A stretch of DNA of 30,932 bases from an uncultured Eubacteriales bacterium (GTDB lineage Bacteria; Bacillota; Clostridia; Oscillospirales; Acutalibacteraceae), in NCBI GenBank assembly GCA_934446475.1, contig CAKSEH010000018.1, positions 1 to 30,932 on the forward strand, read 5' to 3'. Shown piece after piece: positions 7,280-14,734 of the stretch. Both the position numbers and the translations under genes were made by a program. Position 1 is the first letter of the stretch; the number at the start of each line of letters is the position of its first letter. The notes beneath the pieces were generated by a model. That model was given only the letters and a program-made list of their open reading frames with translations, was not told the origin of the DNA and made no database searches.

Positions 7280-9733
7280 ATGTCTGTTACAAATACAAAA
7301 ATTTTAAATCTTGACCCGAAGTCCGGCAACGATATAACGGTTTGCGGCGATAAATGGCGTATAACCGTGCTTACCGACCGTCTTTTAAGGCTTGAATACT
7401 GCGAAAACGGGAAATTTGAGGACAGAGCAACCAGAGTTGCGGCAAACCGAAACTTTGAAACCCCGAATTTTAAAAAGTATGAAGAAAGCGGTATTTTGCA
7501 TATCGTAACCGAATACTTACACCTCACTTACGATAAAAAGCCCTTTTCTCAGGGTGGTCTTAAAATTGTGATCTGCGGCACGAACGATTGGGTTTACGGT
7601 GCAGGCGAGGAATATATGTTTTACGGCTTTAGCGGCGATAATATGGGCGGCACCGTTTGCACTCTTGACGGCGTTGACGGAGAAATTCCTCTTGACAACG
7701 GACTGCTTTCAAAATGCTGCGGATTCAGCAGCGGATATACAATCATTGACGACAGTAAAACGATCGCCATAAATGAAAACGGCTGGCCCGAGCCCGTAAT
7801 AGGTGACAGAACCGATATATATTTCTTCGGGTATATGAAGAATTACGAAGAATGTATCAGAGATTTTTATCGCCTTTCGGGTGCTTCTCCCATACTTCCG
7901 AGATATGCCCTCGGCAACTGGTGGAGCAGATTTCACAGATATACAGACGAGGAATACCGCTCTCTCATAGAAGATTTCAAAAAGCACAATGTTCCGCTTT
8001 CTGTCGGAATTCTCGATATGGACTGGCATATTACCGAAACGCCCGACCCTAAAAAATACGGCAGTGGTTGGACGGGATACACCTTCAACAAGGAGCTTTT
8101 CCCCGATTATAAGGACACAATGAAGTTTGTTCACGAAAACGGTCTTAAGCTTTCTTTAAATCTCCATCCGAAGGACGGCATAAGAGCCTTTGAAGAGTGC
8201 TACGGCGATATGTGCTCAAAACTGGGCGTCGACCCGAAAGAAGGCAGAGCGATAGAATTTAAGGCTGACAACCGAAAATTTATGGAAGCATACTTTAAGA
8301 CCGTTTTAAATCCTTATGAGGACGACGGGGTCGACCTTTGGTGGATAGACTGGCAGCAGTCCGACCGTACGGCAGACGGTTACGATACTCTCTGGATGCT
8401 TAATTACTGCCACTATCTTGACAGCGCAAGAAACGGCAGGCCTCCGCTTATCCTCTCAAGGTATGCCGGAATAGGCTCTCACCGTTTCCCCCTCGGATTT
8501 TCGGGCGACACCGAGACGACCTGGGAAGCGCTTAAATTTCAGCCTTACTTTACCGCAACCGCCGCAAATGTCGGCTATAGCTGGTGGAGTCACGATATAG
8601 GCGGTCACGGTACAGGTTATGAAGATGACGAACTTTATATCCGCTGGCTTCAGTTCGGAGTTTTTTCTCCGATAATGCGGCTGCACAGCAGTGCCGATAT
8701 TTTTAAAGATAAAGCCCCCTGGGCAAAAAGGCCCGAAATCGAAAAAACGGCGGAAGACTTTTTAAGACTCCGTCACAAACTTGTTCCTTATATATTCACT
8801 ATGATGTATAAAAATCACGAAGACGGCATTCCTATGGTGCGTCCGCTCTACCATAAATATCCGAATTCATTCGACGGTGCGCTTATAAGGAAGAACGAAT
8901 ATTTCTTTGGAGAAAATATTATAGTAAGTCCGATAACCCGAAAAACAGACCCCGAAACACGCCTTTCTTATGCTACGACCTGGCTTCCCGAAGGAATATT
9001 CATAGATCTTTTTTCAAACAGGATATACCGTGGCGGCAAAACATTCCGGGCATACCGTGAACTTGAAAGCGAACCGGTGTTTGTAAAGGCAGGTTCCGTT
9101 ATTCCTATGTGTGCCGATGTGACTAAAAACGGCGTTGATAATCCCGAAAGTATAGAACTTCACATCTTTGCCGGAGCCGACGGCAGTTTCACTATGGTCG
9201 AAGATAACGACTTTACAGATGATCGCCGTCAGGTTTTGCGCACAAAATACGATTTTAAATTTGCAAAACTCAGCGAGCTTACATTTACCGCTCCCAAAGC
9301 TATCGAAACGGTTCCCGAAAAACGCAGCTACACCCTTTTATTCAGGGCATTTGAAAGACCCGAAAGCGTTACGCTCAGTATAAACGGGAATGATATTCCG
9401 ATAAGCTTTGATTATAACGAACGCCGCCGTGAAATAAATCTTTCGAAGTTTACGGTAAATGAAAACGACAGAGTTTTGATAAAGGTTAAAACAAGCGGAA
9501 ATTTGCCTGAAAACGAAATAAAGGAATCCGCTTTTGATATTTTAAACCGTGCCCAAATCGAATATCACACAAAAAACACCTTTTATAACCTCATTTTAAG
9601 CGATAAAACAAACGCTGAAAAGATTTCCGAAATGATTTCTTTCGACGGCAATCTTTGGTGGAAAAACAAGGGCGCAAACAGTGCAGGAAAACATCTTGTT
9701 TCAGCAATGACCGAACTCCTCTCGGCTTACTGA
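7280..9733 (+). CDS. Glycoside hydrolase family 31 (alpha-glycosidase)
   Basis: This retaining alpha-glycosidase of family GH31 has 817 aa. An N-terminal beta-sandwich (about 1-215) precedes the (beta/alpha)8 barrel. The catalytic nucleophile is the Asp of WWIDWQQ (residue 357) and the acid/base Asp is in FSGDTETTW (residue 410). Beta-domains follow from about 580, with a helical C-terminal extension. There is no signal peptide, so the enzyme is cytoplasmic and acts on imported oligosaccharides. The start chosen is the ATG at 7280 with AAGGA nine bases upstream, not the in-frame TTG at 7259. The WWIDWQQ-type nucleophile loop differs from the commoner WNDMNE form. Alpha-glucosidase, alpha-xylosidase and other activities cannot be told apart here. 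Confidence 0.9.
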   Translation: MSVTNTKILNLDPKSGNDITVCGDKWRITVLTDRLLRLEYCENGKFEDRATRVAANRNFETPNFKKYEESGILHIVTEYLHLTYDKKPFSQGGLKIVICGTNDWVYGAGEEYMFYGFSGDNMGGTVCTLDGVDGEIPLDNGLLSKCCGFSSGYTIIDDSKTIAINENGWPEPVIGDRTDIYFFGYMKNYEECIRDFYRLSGASPILPRYALGNWWSRFHRYTDEEYRSLIEDFKKHNVPLSVGILDMDWHITETPDPKKYGSGWTGYTFNKELFPDYKDTMKFVHENGLKLSLNLHPKDGIRAFEECYGDMCSKLGVDPKEGRAIEFKADNRKFMEAYFKTVLNPYEDDGVDLWWIDWQQSDRTADGYDTLWMLNYCHYLDSARNGRPPLILSRYAGIGSHRFPLGFSGDTETTWEALKFQPYFTATAANVGYSWWSHDIGGHGTGYEDDELYIRWLQFGVFSPIMRLHSSADIFKDKAPWAKRPEIEKTAEDFLRLRHKLVPYIFTMMYKNHEDGIPMVRPLYHKYPNSFDGALIRKNEYFFGENIIVSPITRKTDPETRLSYATTWLPEGIFIDLFSNRIYRGGKTFRAYRELESEPVFVKAGSVIPMCADVTKNGVDNPESIELHIFAGADGSFTMVEDNDFTDDRRQVLRTKYDFKFAKLSELTFTAPKAIETVPEKRSYTLLFRAFERPESVTLSINGNDIPISFDYNERRREINLSKFTVNENDRVLIKVKTSGNLPENEIKESAFDILNRAQIEYHTKNTFYNLILSDKTNAEKISEMISFDGNLWWKNKGANSAGKHLVSAMTELLSAY

Positions 9734-9766
9734 AAACACAGATAACGGAAATATTACAATGTACCG

Positions 9767-9796
9767 AATCGGCGGGGGACCCCGCCGATTTTTTAA
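9767..9796 (+). terminator. Terminator of the GH31 gene
   Basis: The arms AATCGGCGGGG and CCCCGCCGATT are followed by TTTTTT. Confidence 0.9.
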
Positions 9797-9884
9797 TTTA
9801 TGTTTAGACAATACAATCAGGGTAACAGAAAAAGATTTAAAGTGTGAATATTCACACCTCATCACAAAATGCCGATAAGACACA

Positions 9885-9924
9885 ATGAAAAAGGCACTTC
9901 TCCGAAAACTCGGAAAAGTGCCTT
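9885..9924 (-). terminator. Terminator of the perR-rubrerythrin operon
   Basis: On the minus strand AAGGCACTTTTCCGAG pairs with CTCGG and AAGTGCCTT equivalents around a TTTT loop, followed by TTTTTC. Confidence 0.85.
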
Positions 9925-9948
9925 AAAACCTTACAAATAAAGGGTTTA

Positions 9949-10494
9949 TTACTTGTTAAAATATCTCTTTAAAAGTCCCTCGAAAGCCTTGCCGTGGCGG
10001 GCTTCGTCACGTGCCATTTCGTGAACGGTATCGTGAATAGCGTCAAGTCCGAGTTCCTTCGCAAGCTTTGCAAGCTCGGTTTTGCCGGCGGTTGCGCCGT
10101 TCTCGGCATCTACACGCATTTCAAGGTTTTTCTTTGTGCTGTCGGTAACAACTTCACCGAGAAGTTCTGCAAACTTAGCGGCGTGTTCAGCCTCTTCGTA
10201 TGCAGCCTTTTCCCAATAAAGACCGATTTCGGGATACCCCTCTCTGTGGGCGACCCTTGCCATCGCAAGATACATTCCCACTTCACTGCATTCGCCGTTA
10301 AAGTTTTCACGAAGACCGTCTATGATCCTCTGATCAACTCCCTTAGCTACGCCTACCGTGTGTTCTGCAGCCCAAGCCTTATTTTCATCCTGCTCTTTAA
10401 ATTTTGAAGCGGGAGCGTGGCATATAGGACATTCTGCAGGCGGCTGTTCGCCCTCATAGGTGTATCCGCAAACAAGACATACAAACTTTTTCAT
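9949..10494 (-). CDS. Reverse rubrerythrin (peroxide reductase)
   Basis: This 181-aa cytoplasmic non-haem diiron protein reduces hydrogen peroxide and protects anaerobes from oxidative stress. The rubredoxin-like iron site comes first (C6-x2-C9 and C22-x2-C25). The four-helix ferritin-like domain follows, with carboxylate motifs in ENFNGECSEVGMYLAMA, EEAEH and DEARH. Having the rubredoxin domain at the N-terminus is the reverse of classical rubrerythrin and matches clostridial reverse rubrerythrins in length. It lies 20 bases after perR with no promoter between, so it should be co-transcribed and derepressed by peroxide. Confidence 0.93.
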   Translation of the reverse strand: MKKFVCLVCGYTYEGEQPPAECPICHAPASKFKEQDENKAWAAEHTVGVAKGVDQRIIDGLRENFNGECSEVGMYLAMARVAHREGYPEIGLYWEKAAYEEAEHAAKFAELLGEVVTDSTKKNLEMRVDAENGATAGKTELAKLAKELGLDAIHDTVHEMARDEARHGKAFEGLLKRYFNK

Positions 10495-10514
10495 TTTAAA
10501 GACCTCCGTTAAAA

Positions 10515-10907
10515 TTATTCTTTGTTTTTTATTTTTTTATCATTACAGTTTTTGCAGACTCCGTTTAACACACAAATCAGATTTTCCGGGGAAAAATTCA
10601 TAGCCCTCGCCTCGGCATATAACGGGTCTCCGTTTATGGGAACATCCTCTATTGCTCCGCATTCTACACAGTAAAGATGAAGGTGCGGGGTTATATCGCC
10701 GTCAAAATGGTCCGAACCGTCCCCCACGGAAATATCAAGAATACTGCCGCTCTTTGAAAGTTCGCTTAAATTACGGTAAACCGTTCCGAGACTGATGTTC
10801 GGCAAGGTTTTTCTCACCTCGCTGTAAACCTGAGCCGCAGTGGGATGCGCCTTGGATTTTCTTAAGACCTCGGCTATCGCCTCCCTCTGCTTTGAGTAAT
10901 TTTTCAT
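10515..10907 (-). CDS. perR: Peroxide-responsive repressor PerR (Fur family)
   Basis: This 130-aa Fur-family regulator has a winged helix up to about residue 65 (TVYRNLSELSKSG) and a C-terminal dimerisation domain. The structural zinc site is C80-x2-C83 plus C118-x2-C121. Aligned with Bacillus subtilis PerR, all five regulatory-metal ligands are present at the same spacings: H21, D69, H75, H77 and D88 (B. subtilis H37, D85, H91, H93, D104). The Asp at the last position separates PerR from Fur. GAGGTGA precedes the ATG. It leads an operon with reverse rubrerythrin and has a Per-box-like palindrome at its promoter, so autorepression is expected. Confidence 0.93.
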   Translation of the reverse strand: MKNYSKQREAIAEVLRKSKAHPTAAQVYSEVRKTLPNISLGTVYRNLSELSKSGSILDISVGDGSDHFDGDITPHLHLYCVECGAIEDVPINGDPLYAEARAMNFSPENLICVLNGVCKNCNDKKIKNKE

Positions 10908-10923
10908 ACGTCACCTCAAAAAC

Positions 10924-10970
10924 AGTAATGATTACTATTTTTATTATAACCGATTTTTTTCGTTTGTCAA
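10924..10970 (-). promoter_or_regulatory. perR promoter with Per-box-like operator
   Basis: On the minus strand TTGACA (10965-10970) and TATAAT (10943-10948) are separated by 16 bases. A perfect 13-base palindrome AGTAATGATTACT (10924-10936) covers the expected start site. It resembles the Per box core TAATNATTA, so PerR should repress its own operon here. Confidence 0.8.
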
Positions 10971-11003
10971 GTGTTTTTTATAAAAAAATTAACATTTACA
11001 TCC

Positions 11004-11032
11004 TTGACATTTTTTTCACAACATATTATCAT
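11004..11032 (+). promoter_or_regulatory. Promoter of rex
   Basis: TTGACA (11004-11009), a 17-base spacer and TATCAT (11027-11032), 46 bases before the rex ATG. Confidence 0.75.
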
Positions 11033-11077
11033 ATAAAATGCATAACAGATATTTAATTACGGCATAGGAGGGTTTGT

Positions 11078-11713
11078 ATGGCTTCCGGAGAAATATCAAA
11101 GTCGGTAATAAAGCGGCTTCCGAGGTATTACAGATTTTTAGGTGAGCTTAGAGCCGCCGGAGTGTCTAAAATATCCTCAAAAGAATTATCGGAAAAAATG
11201 GGACTTACCGCAAGCCAGATAAGGCAGGATTTAAACTGTTTCGGCGGATTCGGTCAGCAGGGTTACGGTTACAATACTCAACTGCTCAGGGATGAAATAG
11301 GCAGAATACTTGGGCTTAATATACCCGATACAATAATCTTGGTGGGAGTCGGAAATTTAGGGAAAGCCGTGGCTCAGCACATAAAATTCGAAAGCAGCGG
11401 TTTTCAGCTCATAGGCCTGTTTGACAGAAAGGAATCTCTTGTAGGGCAGATAGTAAGGGATATGCCGATAAGGAGTATATCTTCGATTGATGAATTCTGC
11501 AGAGAAAATAAACCCGTTGCGGCTGTGCTCTGCATACCTAAAAGCGAAGCCGAAAAAACAGCGGAGCAGCTTATAAAGTTAGGTGTCAGGGGCTTTTGGA
11601 ATTTCAGTCATTTTGACCTTGCGCTGAAGCACCCCGAAGTTTTTGTTGAAAATGTTCATTTCGGAGACAGTCTTATGACGCTTTCCTACAGGCTGAAAGA
11701 AAAAAACAATTAA
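11078..11713 (+). CDS. rex: Redox-sensing transcriptional repressor Rex
   Basis: Rex senses the NADH/NAD+ ratio and represses fermentation and reductant-disposal genes when NAD+ dominates. At 211 aa it has the usual length. An N-terminal winged helix (about 1-80; KELSEKMGLTASQIRQDLNCFGGFGQQGYGY) is followed by a Rossmann fold with the GVGNLGKAV nucleotide-binding loop. The C-terminal domain-swap helix is in GDSLMTLSYRL. GGAGG precedes the ATG. It is monocistronic: a new promoter and riboswitch start immediately after it. No full Rex operator is evident upstream. Confidence 0.95.
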   Translation: MASGEISKSVIKRLPRYYRFLGELRAAGVSKISSKELSEKMGLTASQIRQDLNCFGGFGQQGYGYNTQLLRDEIGRILGLNIPDTIILVGVGNLGKAVAQHIKFESSGFQLIGLFDRKESLVGQIVRDMPIRSISSIDEFCRENKPVAAVLCIPKSEAEKTAEQLIKLGVRGFWNFSHFDLALKHPEVFVENVHFGDSLMTLSYRLKEKNN

Positions 11714-11715
11714 AT

Positions 11716-11744
11716 TTGACATTCCCTTTAATATGTGATAATAT
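11716..11744 (+). promoter_or_regulatory. Promoter of the THF riboswitch/folT unit
   Basis: TTGACA (11716-11721), a 17-base spacer and TAATAT (11739-11744). It starts four bases after the rex stop codon. Confidence 0.75.
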
Positions 11745-11760
11745 AGTATAAAATTTTTAC

Positions 11761-11862
11761 GCAGAGTAGAAATTAAAGCGTTAAGTGCCGAACGGACGGG
11801 GAGTTGCCGTGCGGACGAAGGGTCGGGACTGACCCACGGTTTTAATTTCGCATCCCGCTGCC
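11761..11862 (+). ncRNA. Tetrahydrofolate (THF) riboswitch
   Basis: The sequence carries the THF aptamer's conserved segments in order: GCAGAGTAGA, then GCGTTAAGTG, then GACGAAGGGTC, and finally TTTCGCATCCCGCTGC. The last of these closes the outer helix with GCAG at the 5' end. It lies directly upstream of folT, its classic target in Firmicutes. The downstream expression platform acts on the ribosome binding site rather than through a terminator. Confidence 0.9.
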
Positions 11863-11883
11863 GCATAATAAGGGTAAAAAATC

Positions 11884-11925
11884 AATACCTCCTATTATTC
11901 GGAAAAACGGGTAATAGGAGGTATT
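11884..11925 (+). promoter_or_regulatory. Shine-Dalgarno-sequestering hairpin before folT
   Basis: A perfect 14-base-pair inverted repeat (11884-11897 and 11912-11925; loop 14 bases) buries the AGGAGG ribosome site of folT. This is the likely translational off-state of the THF riboswitch. Confidence 0.85.
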
Positions 11926-11929
11926 TATT

Positions 11930-12460
11930 ATGAAAAAAGTTCTTTTAAGAAAAATTGTTTTAACATCGCTGCTTATAGCCCTGAATGTTATAGCGGAAAG
12001 ATTTCTTTCCTATAATGTATGGAATTTAAGTATCGGATTTTCTTTTGTAACGGTAGGTTTTGCGGCGGCATTTCTCGGAGTGCCGTATGCGGTTTGCGTT
12101 GCAGCCTTGGGAGACGTAATAGGCGCACTGCTGTTCCCGTTCGGAACATATTTTGTCGGCTTTACCGCAACAAACGCAATATCGGGACTTATATTCGGGT
12201 TGTTTTTGCGAAAGAACGCCGGCATTTTAAAGATATTTACCGGCGTTTTCCTAAGTAAAATAATATGCTCTCTCGGATTTAACAGCCTCTGGATAGCAAT
12301 ACTTTACCGCAACGGACTTGATGCATATTTTGCCGTTATGCTCACAAGATTGCCCACGGCTGCCGTTATGCTCGTTATCGAGACGCTTGTTATGTGGCTG
12401 CTTTTTTCGAAGGAAAGCCGATTTTACAGATCGGTTTCAAAAAATATTGCCGCTGTCTGA
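11930..12460 (+). CDS. folT: Folate-specific ECF transporter S component FolT
   Basis: This 176-aa membrane protein with about six hydrophobic helices is the substrate-capturing subunit of an energy-coupling-factor importer for folates. The N-terminal AxxxA-like helix, the LSIGFSFVTVGFAAAFLGVPYAV region and the GFTATNAISGLIFG region fit the folate S-component family. The shared EcfA/EcfA'/EcfT module is not in the window and is presumably encoded elsewhere, as in group II ECF systems. AGGAGG lies inside a 14-bp hairpin and is controlled by the THF aptamer, which independently supports the folate call. Confidence 0.92.
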   Translation: MKKVLLRKIVLTSLLIALNVIAERFLSYNVWNLSIGFSFVTVGFAAAFLGVPYAVCVAALGDVIGALLFPFGTYFVGFTATNAISGLIFGLFLRKNAGILKIFTGVFLSKIICSLGFNSLWIAILYRNGLDAYFAVMLTRLPTAAVMLVIETLVMWLLFSKESRFYRSVSKNIAAV

Positions 12461-12592
12461 ACATTTTTAAAACCGACTGATATGGTAAACGGATAAGGCG
12501 GGCGCTTATAACGGCTATAGAATACCGAAACTATACTAAAACAGGTAATCCCGACCCCCAAAAAATCATTATGAGCGCAGATGAGCCGAAAG

Positions 12593-13804
12593 TCAGTCCT
12601 TTAAACCGGATTTCGGTTTAAACGCTTTGGCTACCGTTGCCCTTTTAACGCTCTTGCTCCCGAAGCGTTTTCGCACCGAATCTATTGAGCTTTCTATAAG
12701 CTCCTGCTTTTCATCCTCGGATGATGTTCCGAAAATATCCTGCTGAACAGCAGTTTTTTCCGACCTTAAATTTATGGCTCTCAGCCCTACGGAGCGAAGG
12801 GGCGCATCCCACCGATAAACCTCTTTGAAAAGCTCCATTGCCTTTTTGGCTATCAATATAGACGAATTTATTCCTCCCGAAAAGCTTCGGGAGGTTTCTT
12901 TTACAGCAAGAGAAACGGTTCTCGTGTGAACCGTTATTCCTCCTGCATAAAGTCCCTTTTCCTTGAGCGTATCCGCTATATCCTCCGAAAGCGAGAGATA
13001 TATTTCCCAAACCTGTTCATTTGAGGTTATATCGCTGCCGGGCGTTACCGTCCTCCCTACGCTTTTAGGTTTACTTTCGCCGTCGGGCGTTACCACGGGC
13101 GAACTGTCAAGACCCAAAGCATACATTTTAAGATCTACTCCGTTTTTTCCAAGCAGTCTTTTAAGCGTCAGATCGTCACAAAGAGTAATATCTCCTATGG
13201 TAAAAATTCCAGATGAATTGAGCTTATCGGTCGTCCTCTTTCCGACAAACAGCAGATCCTCTATAGGAAGCCCCCATATTTTTTCTTTGAAGTTTTCTCT
13301 TGAAATAACGGTTACGGCGTCCGGCTTTTTCATATCCGAACCGAGCTTTGCAAAGACCTTGTTAAAGCTCACTCCCACCGAGACCGTTATGCCGAGCTCC
13401 GATTTTATATCCTGCCGTATTTTATTCGCTATCTGTTCTCCGCTCCCGAAAAGCATACGGCTTCCCGTTACATCAAGCCAACATTCGTCTATTCCGAACG
13501 GCTCTATCATATCGGTATAACGCTCGTATATCCGGTGTGCCGCCTGCGAGTATTTTTTGTATTCGCTGTAATTCGGAGAAAGAATAACAAGATCCGGACA
13601 TTTTGATTTTGCCTCTCTTACCGTTTGAGCGGTTTTAACGCCGAATTTTTTAGCAATTTCGTTTTTTGCAAGCACAATTCCGTGCCTCTCCTCAACGCTG
13701 CCGCACACCGCCACCGGAAGATCTTTAACCGTCTGGTTTGACAAAAGCGATACCGACGCAAAAAAGTTGTTAAGATCACAGTGGAGTATCGCTCTGTCAG
13801 ACAT
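12593..13804 (-). CDS. dinB: DNA polymerase IV (Y family, DinB)
   Basis: This 403-aa error-prone lesion-bypass polymerase has the metal-binding Asp in HCDLNNFFASV (residue 10), the catalytic pair in FGIDECWLDVTG, thumb helix-hairpin-helix motifs and the little-finger domain. Near the C-terminus QQDIF is a credible sliding-clamp-binding motif. The ATG at 13804 has AAGGCGG eight bases upstream. The in-frame TTG at 13828 lies inside the operator and is rejected. It has its own promoter with a LexA-like box, so SOS induction is expected. It is co-directional with two small phage-like genes 82 bases upstream, so read-through from that unit is possible. Confidence 0.93.
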   Translation of the reverse strand: MSDRAILHCDLNNFFASVSLLSNQTVKDLPVAVCGSVEERHGIVLAKNEIAKKFGVKTAQTVREAKSKCPDLVILSPNYSEYKKYSQAAHRIYERYTDMIEPFGIDECWLDVTGSRMLFGSGEQIANKIRQDIKSELGITVSVGVSFNKVFAKLGSDMKKPDAVTVISRENFKEKIWGLPIEDLLFVGKRTTDKLNSSGIFTIGDITLCDDLTLKRLLGKNGVDLKMYALGLDSSPVVTPDGESKPKSVGRTVTPGSDITSNEQVWEIYLSLSEDIADTLKEKGLYAGGITVHTRTVSLAVKETSRSFSGGINSSILIAKKAMELFKEVYRWDAPLRSVGLRAINLRSEKTAVQQDIFGTSSEDEKQELIESSIDSVRKRFGSKSVKRATVAKAFKPKSGLKD

Positions 13805-13821
13805 TTTGCGGTCCGCCTTTC

Positions 13822-13835
13822 TGAACAAATGTTCG
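13822..13835 (-). promoter_or_regulatory. LexA (SOS) box of dinB
   Basis: CGAACATTTGTTCA on the minus strand matches the Firmicute LexA core CGAAC-N4-GTTC, with the last base of the full palindrome differing. It lies just downstream of the dinB promoter and 18 bases before the ATG. Confidence 0.75.
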
Positions 13836-13848
13836 ATATTTTAAGTAC

Positions 13849-13877
13849 AGTATACACCCGAAAAAAGCTTTTGTAAA
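13849..13877 (-). promoter_or_regulatory. Promoter of dinB
   Basis: TTTACA (13872-13877), a 17-base spacer and TATACT (13849-13854) lie on the minus strand. The SOS box begins about 14 bases after the -10. Confidence 0.7.
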
Positions 13878-13886
13878 GAGGAATAT

Positions 13887-14204
13887 TTATCTTTTTTCGA
13901 AAAGGACAAGAGCCTTCATATGCATTCTTTCGGTTTGACGCTTGCTGTAGCTTATCATATACGATATTTCCTCAAGAGAATGACAGCAAACATATTTCTG
14001 AAAGAGTATTTCGCTTAAAATGCCTCCATCGACGCTTTCTATTTCTTCTTCTATTTTATCTCTTTTGACCGCAGCCGATTCAAGACATTTAAGATATTTA
14101 TCTTTTTTTTCGGGAGCCTCGTATAACATCTGCTCGAACCTTCTTATTTTCGCCTGCTGAATACGGTAGCTCTTAAGATATTCCTTTTTCTCTTCAATGC
14201 TCAT
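13887..14204 (-). CDS. Small sigma-70 region 4-like / phage DUF1492-type protein
   Basis: This protein of 105 aa has a charged helical N-terminal half (about 1-65) and a C-terminal segment resembling sigma region 4 (LSEILFQKYVCCHSLEEISYMISYSKRQTERMHMKALVLFEK). Small proteins of this kind are common in clostridial phages and mobile elements, where some act in late transcription. The start ATG overlaps the stop of the preceding zinc-ribbon gene by four bases (ATGA), so the pair is translationally coupled. No enzymatic motif is seen. Its role is unknown; DNA binding is inferred from the helix-turn-helix-like C-terminus. Confidence 0.65.
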   Translation of the reverse strand: MSIEEKKEYLKSYRIQQAKIRRFEQMLYEAPEKKDKYLKCLESAAVKRDKIEEEIESVDGGILSEILFQKYVCCHSLEEISYMISYSKRQTERMHMKALVLFEKR

Positions 14205-14599
14205 ATGTATTTCTTTGCCTCGCTTTTGGAAAGCCCGGGCAAAACAACCGCAACAAACTGCCCGTAACTGTAATTTGTGCCGTTTTCGGCATTATATTTT
14301 TTAACTCCGCTGACAAGTCTTGAAAGCGCCCCTTTTTCAATTACTGTTTTATTTTGTTCCTGCCTTATCCACATCCTCTCGCCTTTTTTGCGGCAGGCAT
14401 TGTTGCAATAACCGTAAACGCCGCTTTTAAGCCTTGCTCCGCAGCAGCGGCAATAATGCGGTCTTTCTTCCTCTATGGCGCTGCTGCCGCAATTCGGGCA
14501 AACCGCAAGCTGCTCAAAAGGGGGATTATCAAGATTATGCCTTTCGGAAATCTCCTTTAACTGTGAAAAATGTTTTTTGCAGTCCTTACAAATGTACAT
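14201..14599 (-). CDS. Small protein with two zinc-ribbon-like cysteine clusters
   Basis: This 132-aa protein was not recognised as a named family. Cysteine pairs at C4/C7 and C34/C37, then C50/C53 and C65/C69, suggest two zinc ribbons in the N-terminal half. The C-terminal half is basic and helical (WIRQEQNKTVIEKG, then YGQFVAVVLPGLSKSEAKKY). The ATG at 14599 has AAGGAG eight bases upstream; the preceding in-frame TTG is rejected. It is the first gene transcribed from the operator region shared with the XRE repressor, the position occupied by early genes in phages and ICEs. A nucleic-acid-binding role is likely but unproven. Confidence 0.65.
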   Translation of the reverse strand: MYICKDCKKHFSQLKEISERHNLDNPPFEQLAVCPNCGSSAIEEERPHYCRCCGARLKSGVYGYCNNACRKKGERMWIRQEQNKTVIEKGALSRLVSGVKKYNAENGTNYSYGQFVAVVLPGLSKSEAKKYI

Positions 14600-14625
14600 C
14601 AAATATGCTCCTTAATAAATTTTAC

Positions 14626-14654
14626 TTGACAATTACGGCATATCGTAATACAAT
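14626..14654 (+). promoter_or_regulatory. Rightward promoter of the XRE/ImmA pair with operator in its spacer
   Basis: TTGACA (14626-14631), a 17-base spacer and TACAAT (14649-14654). Operator 1, TTACGGCATATCGTAA (14633-14648), fills the spacer. Transcription should start near 14661 and run through the opposing promoter toward the repressor gene. Confidence 0.7.
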
Positions 14655-14673
14655 TAGCTTGCGACATTAAAAA

Positions 14674-14689
14674 TTACGGTATTCCGAAA
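14674..14689 (+). promoter_or_regulatory. Operator 2 of the XRE switch
   Basis: TTACGGTATTCCGAAA has the same half-sites TTACGG/CCGNAA as the other three sites. It lies between the two inferred start sites. Confidence 0.55.
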
Positions 14690-14699
14690 TCACATCCCT

Positions 14700-14728
14700 A
14701 TTATAGTACGGAATTCCGTATTTGTCAA
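14700..14728 (-). promoter_or_regulatory. Leftward consensus promoter with operator 3 in its spacer
   Basis: On the minus strand this is a perfect TTGACA (14723-14728), 17-base spacer, TATAAT (14700-14705). Operator 3, the perfect palindrome TACGGAATTCCGTA (14707-14720), fills the spacer, so a bound repressor would block polymerase. It drives the zinc-ribbon and sigma-like genes. Confidence 0.85.
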
Positions 14729-14734
14729 GTGTAA

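Noticed and set aside
7252..7527. Minus-strand reading frame at the start of the GH31 gene
   Set aside because: It is a shadow of the GH31 frame with no ribosome site and no family features.
9701..9883. Small minus-strand reading frame over the GH31 3' end
   Set aside because: It covers a terminator and the end of a real gene and has no recognisable start signal.
10981..11003. Possible Rex operator upstream of rex
   Set aside because: Only a TTAACA-like half-site is present; the partner half of TTGTTAA-N4-TTAACAA is missing.
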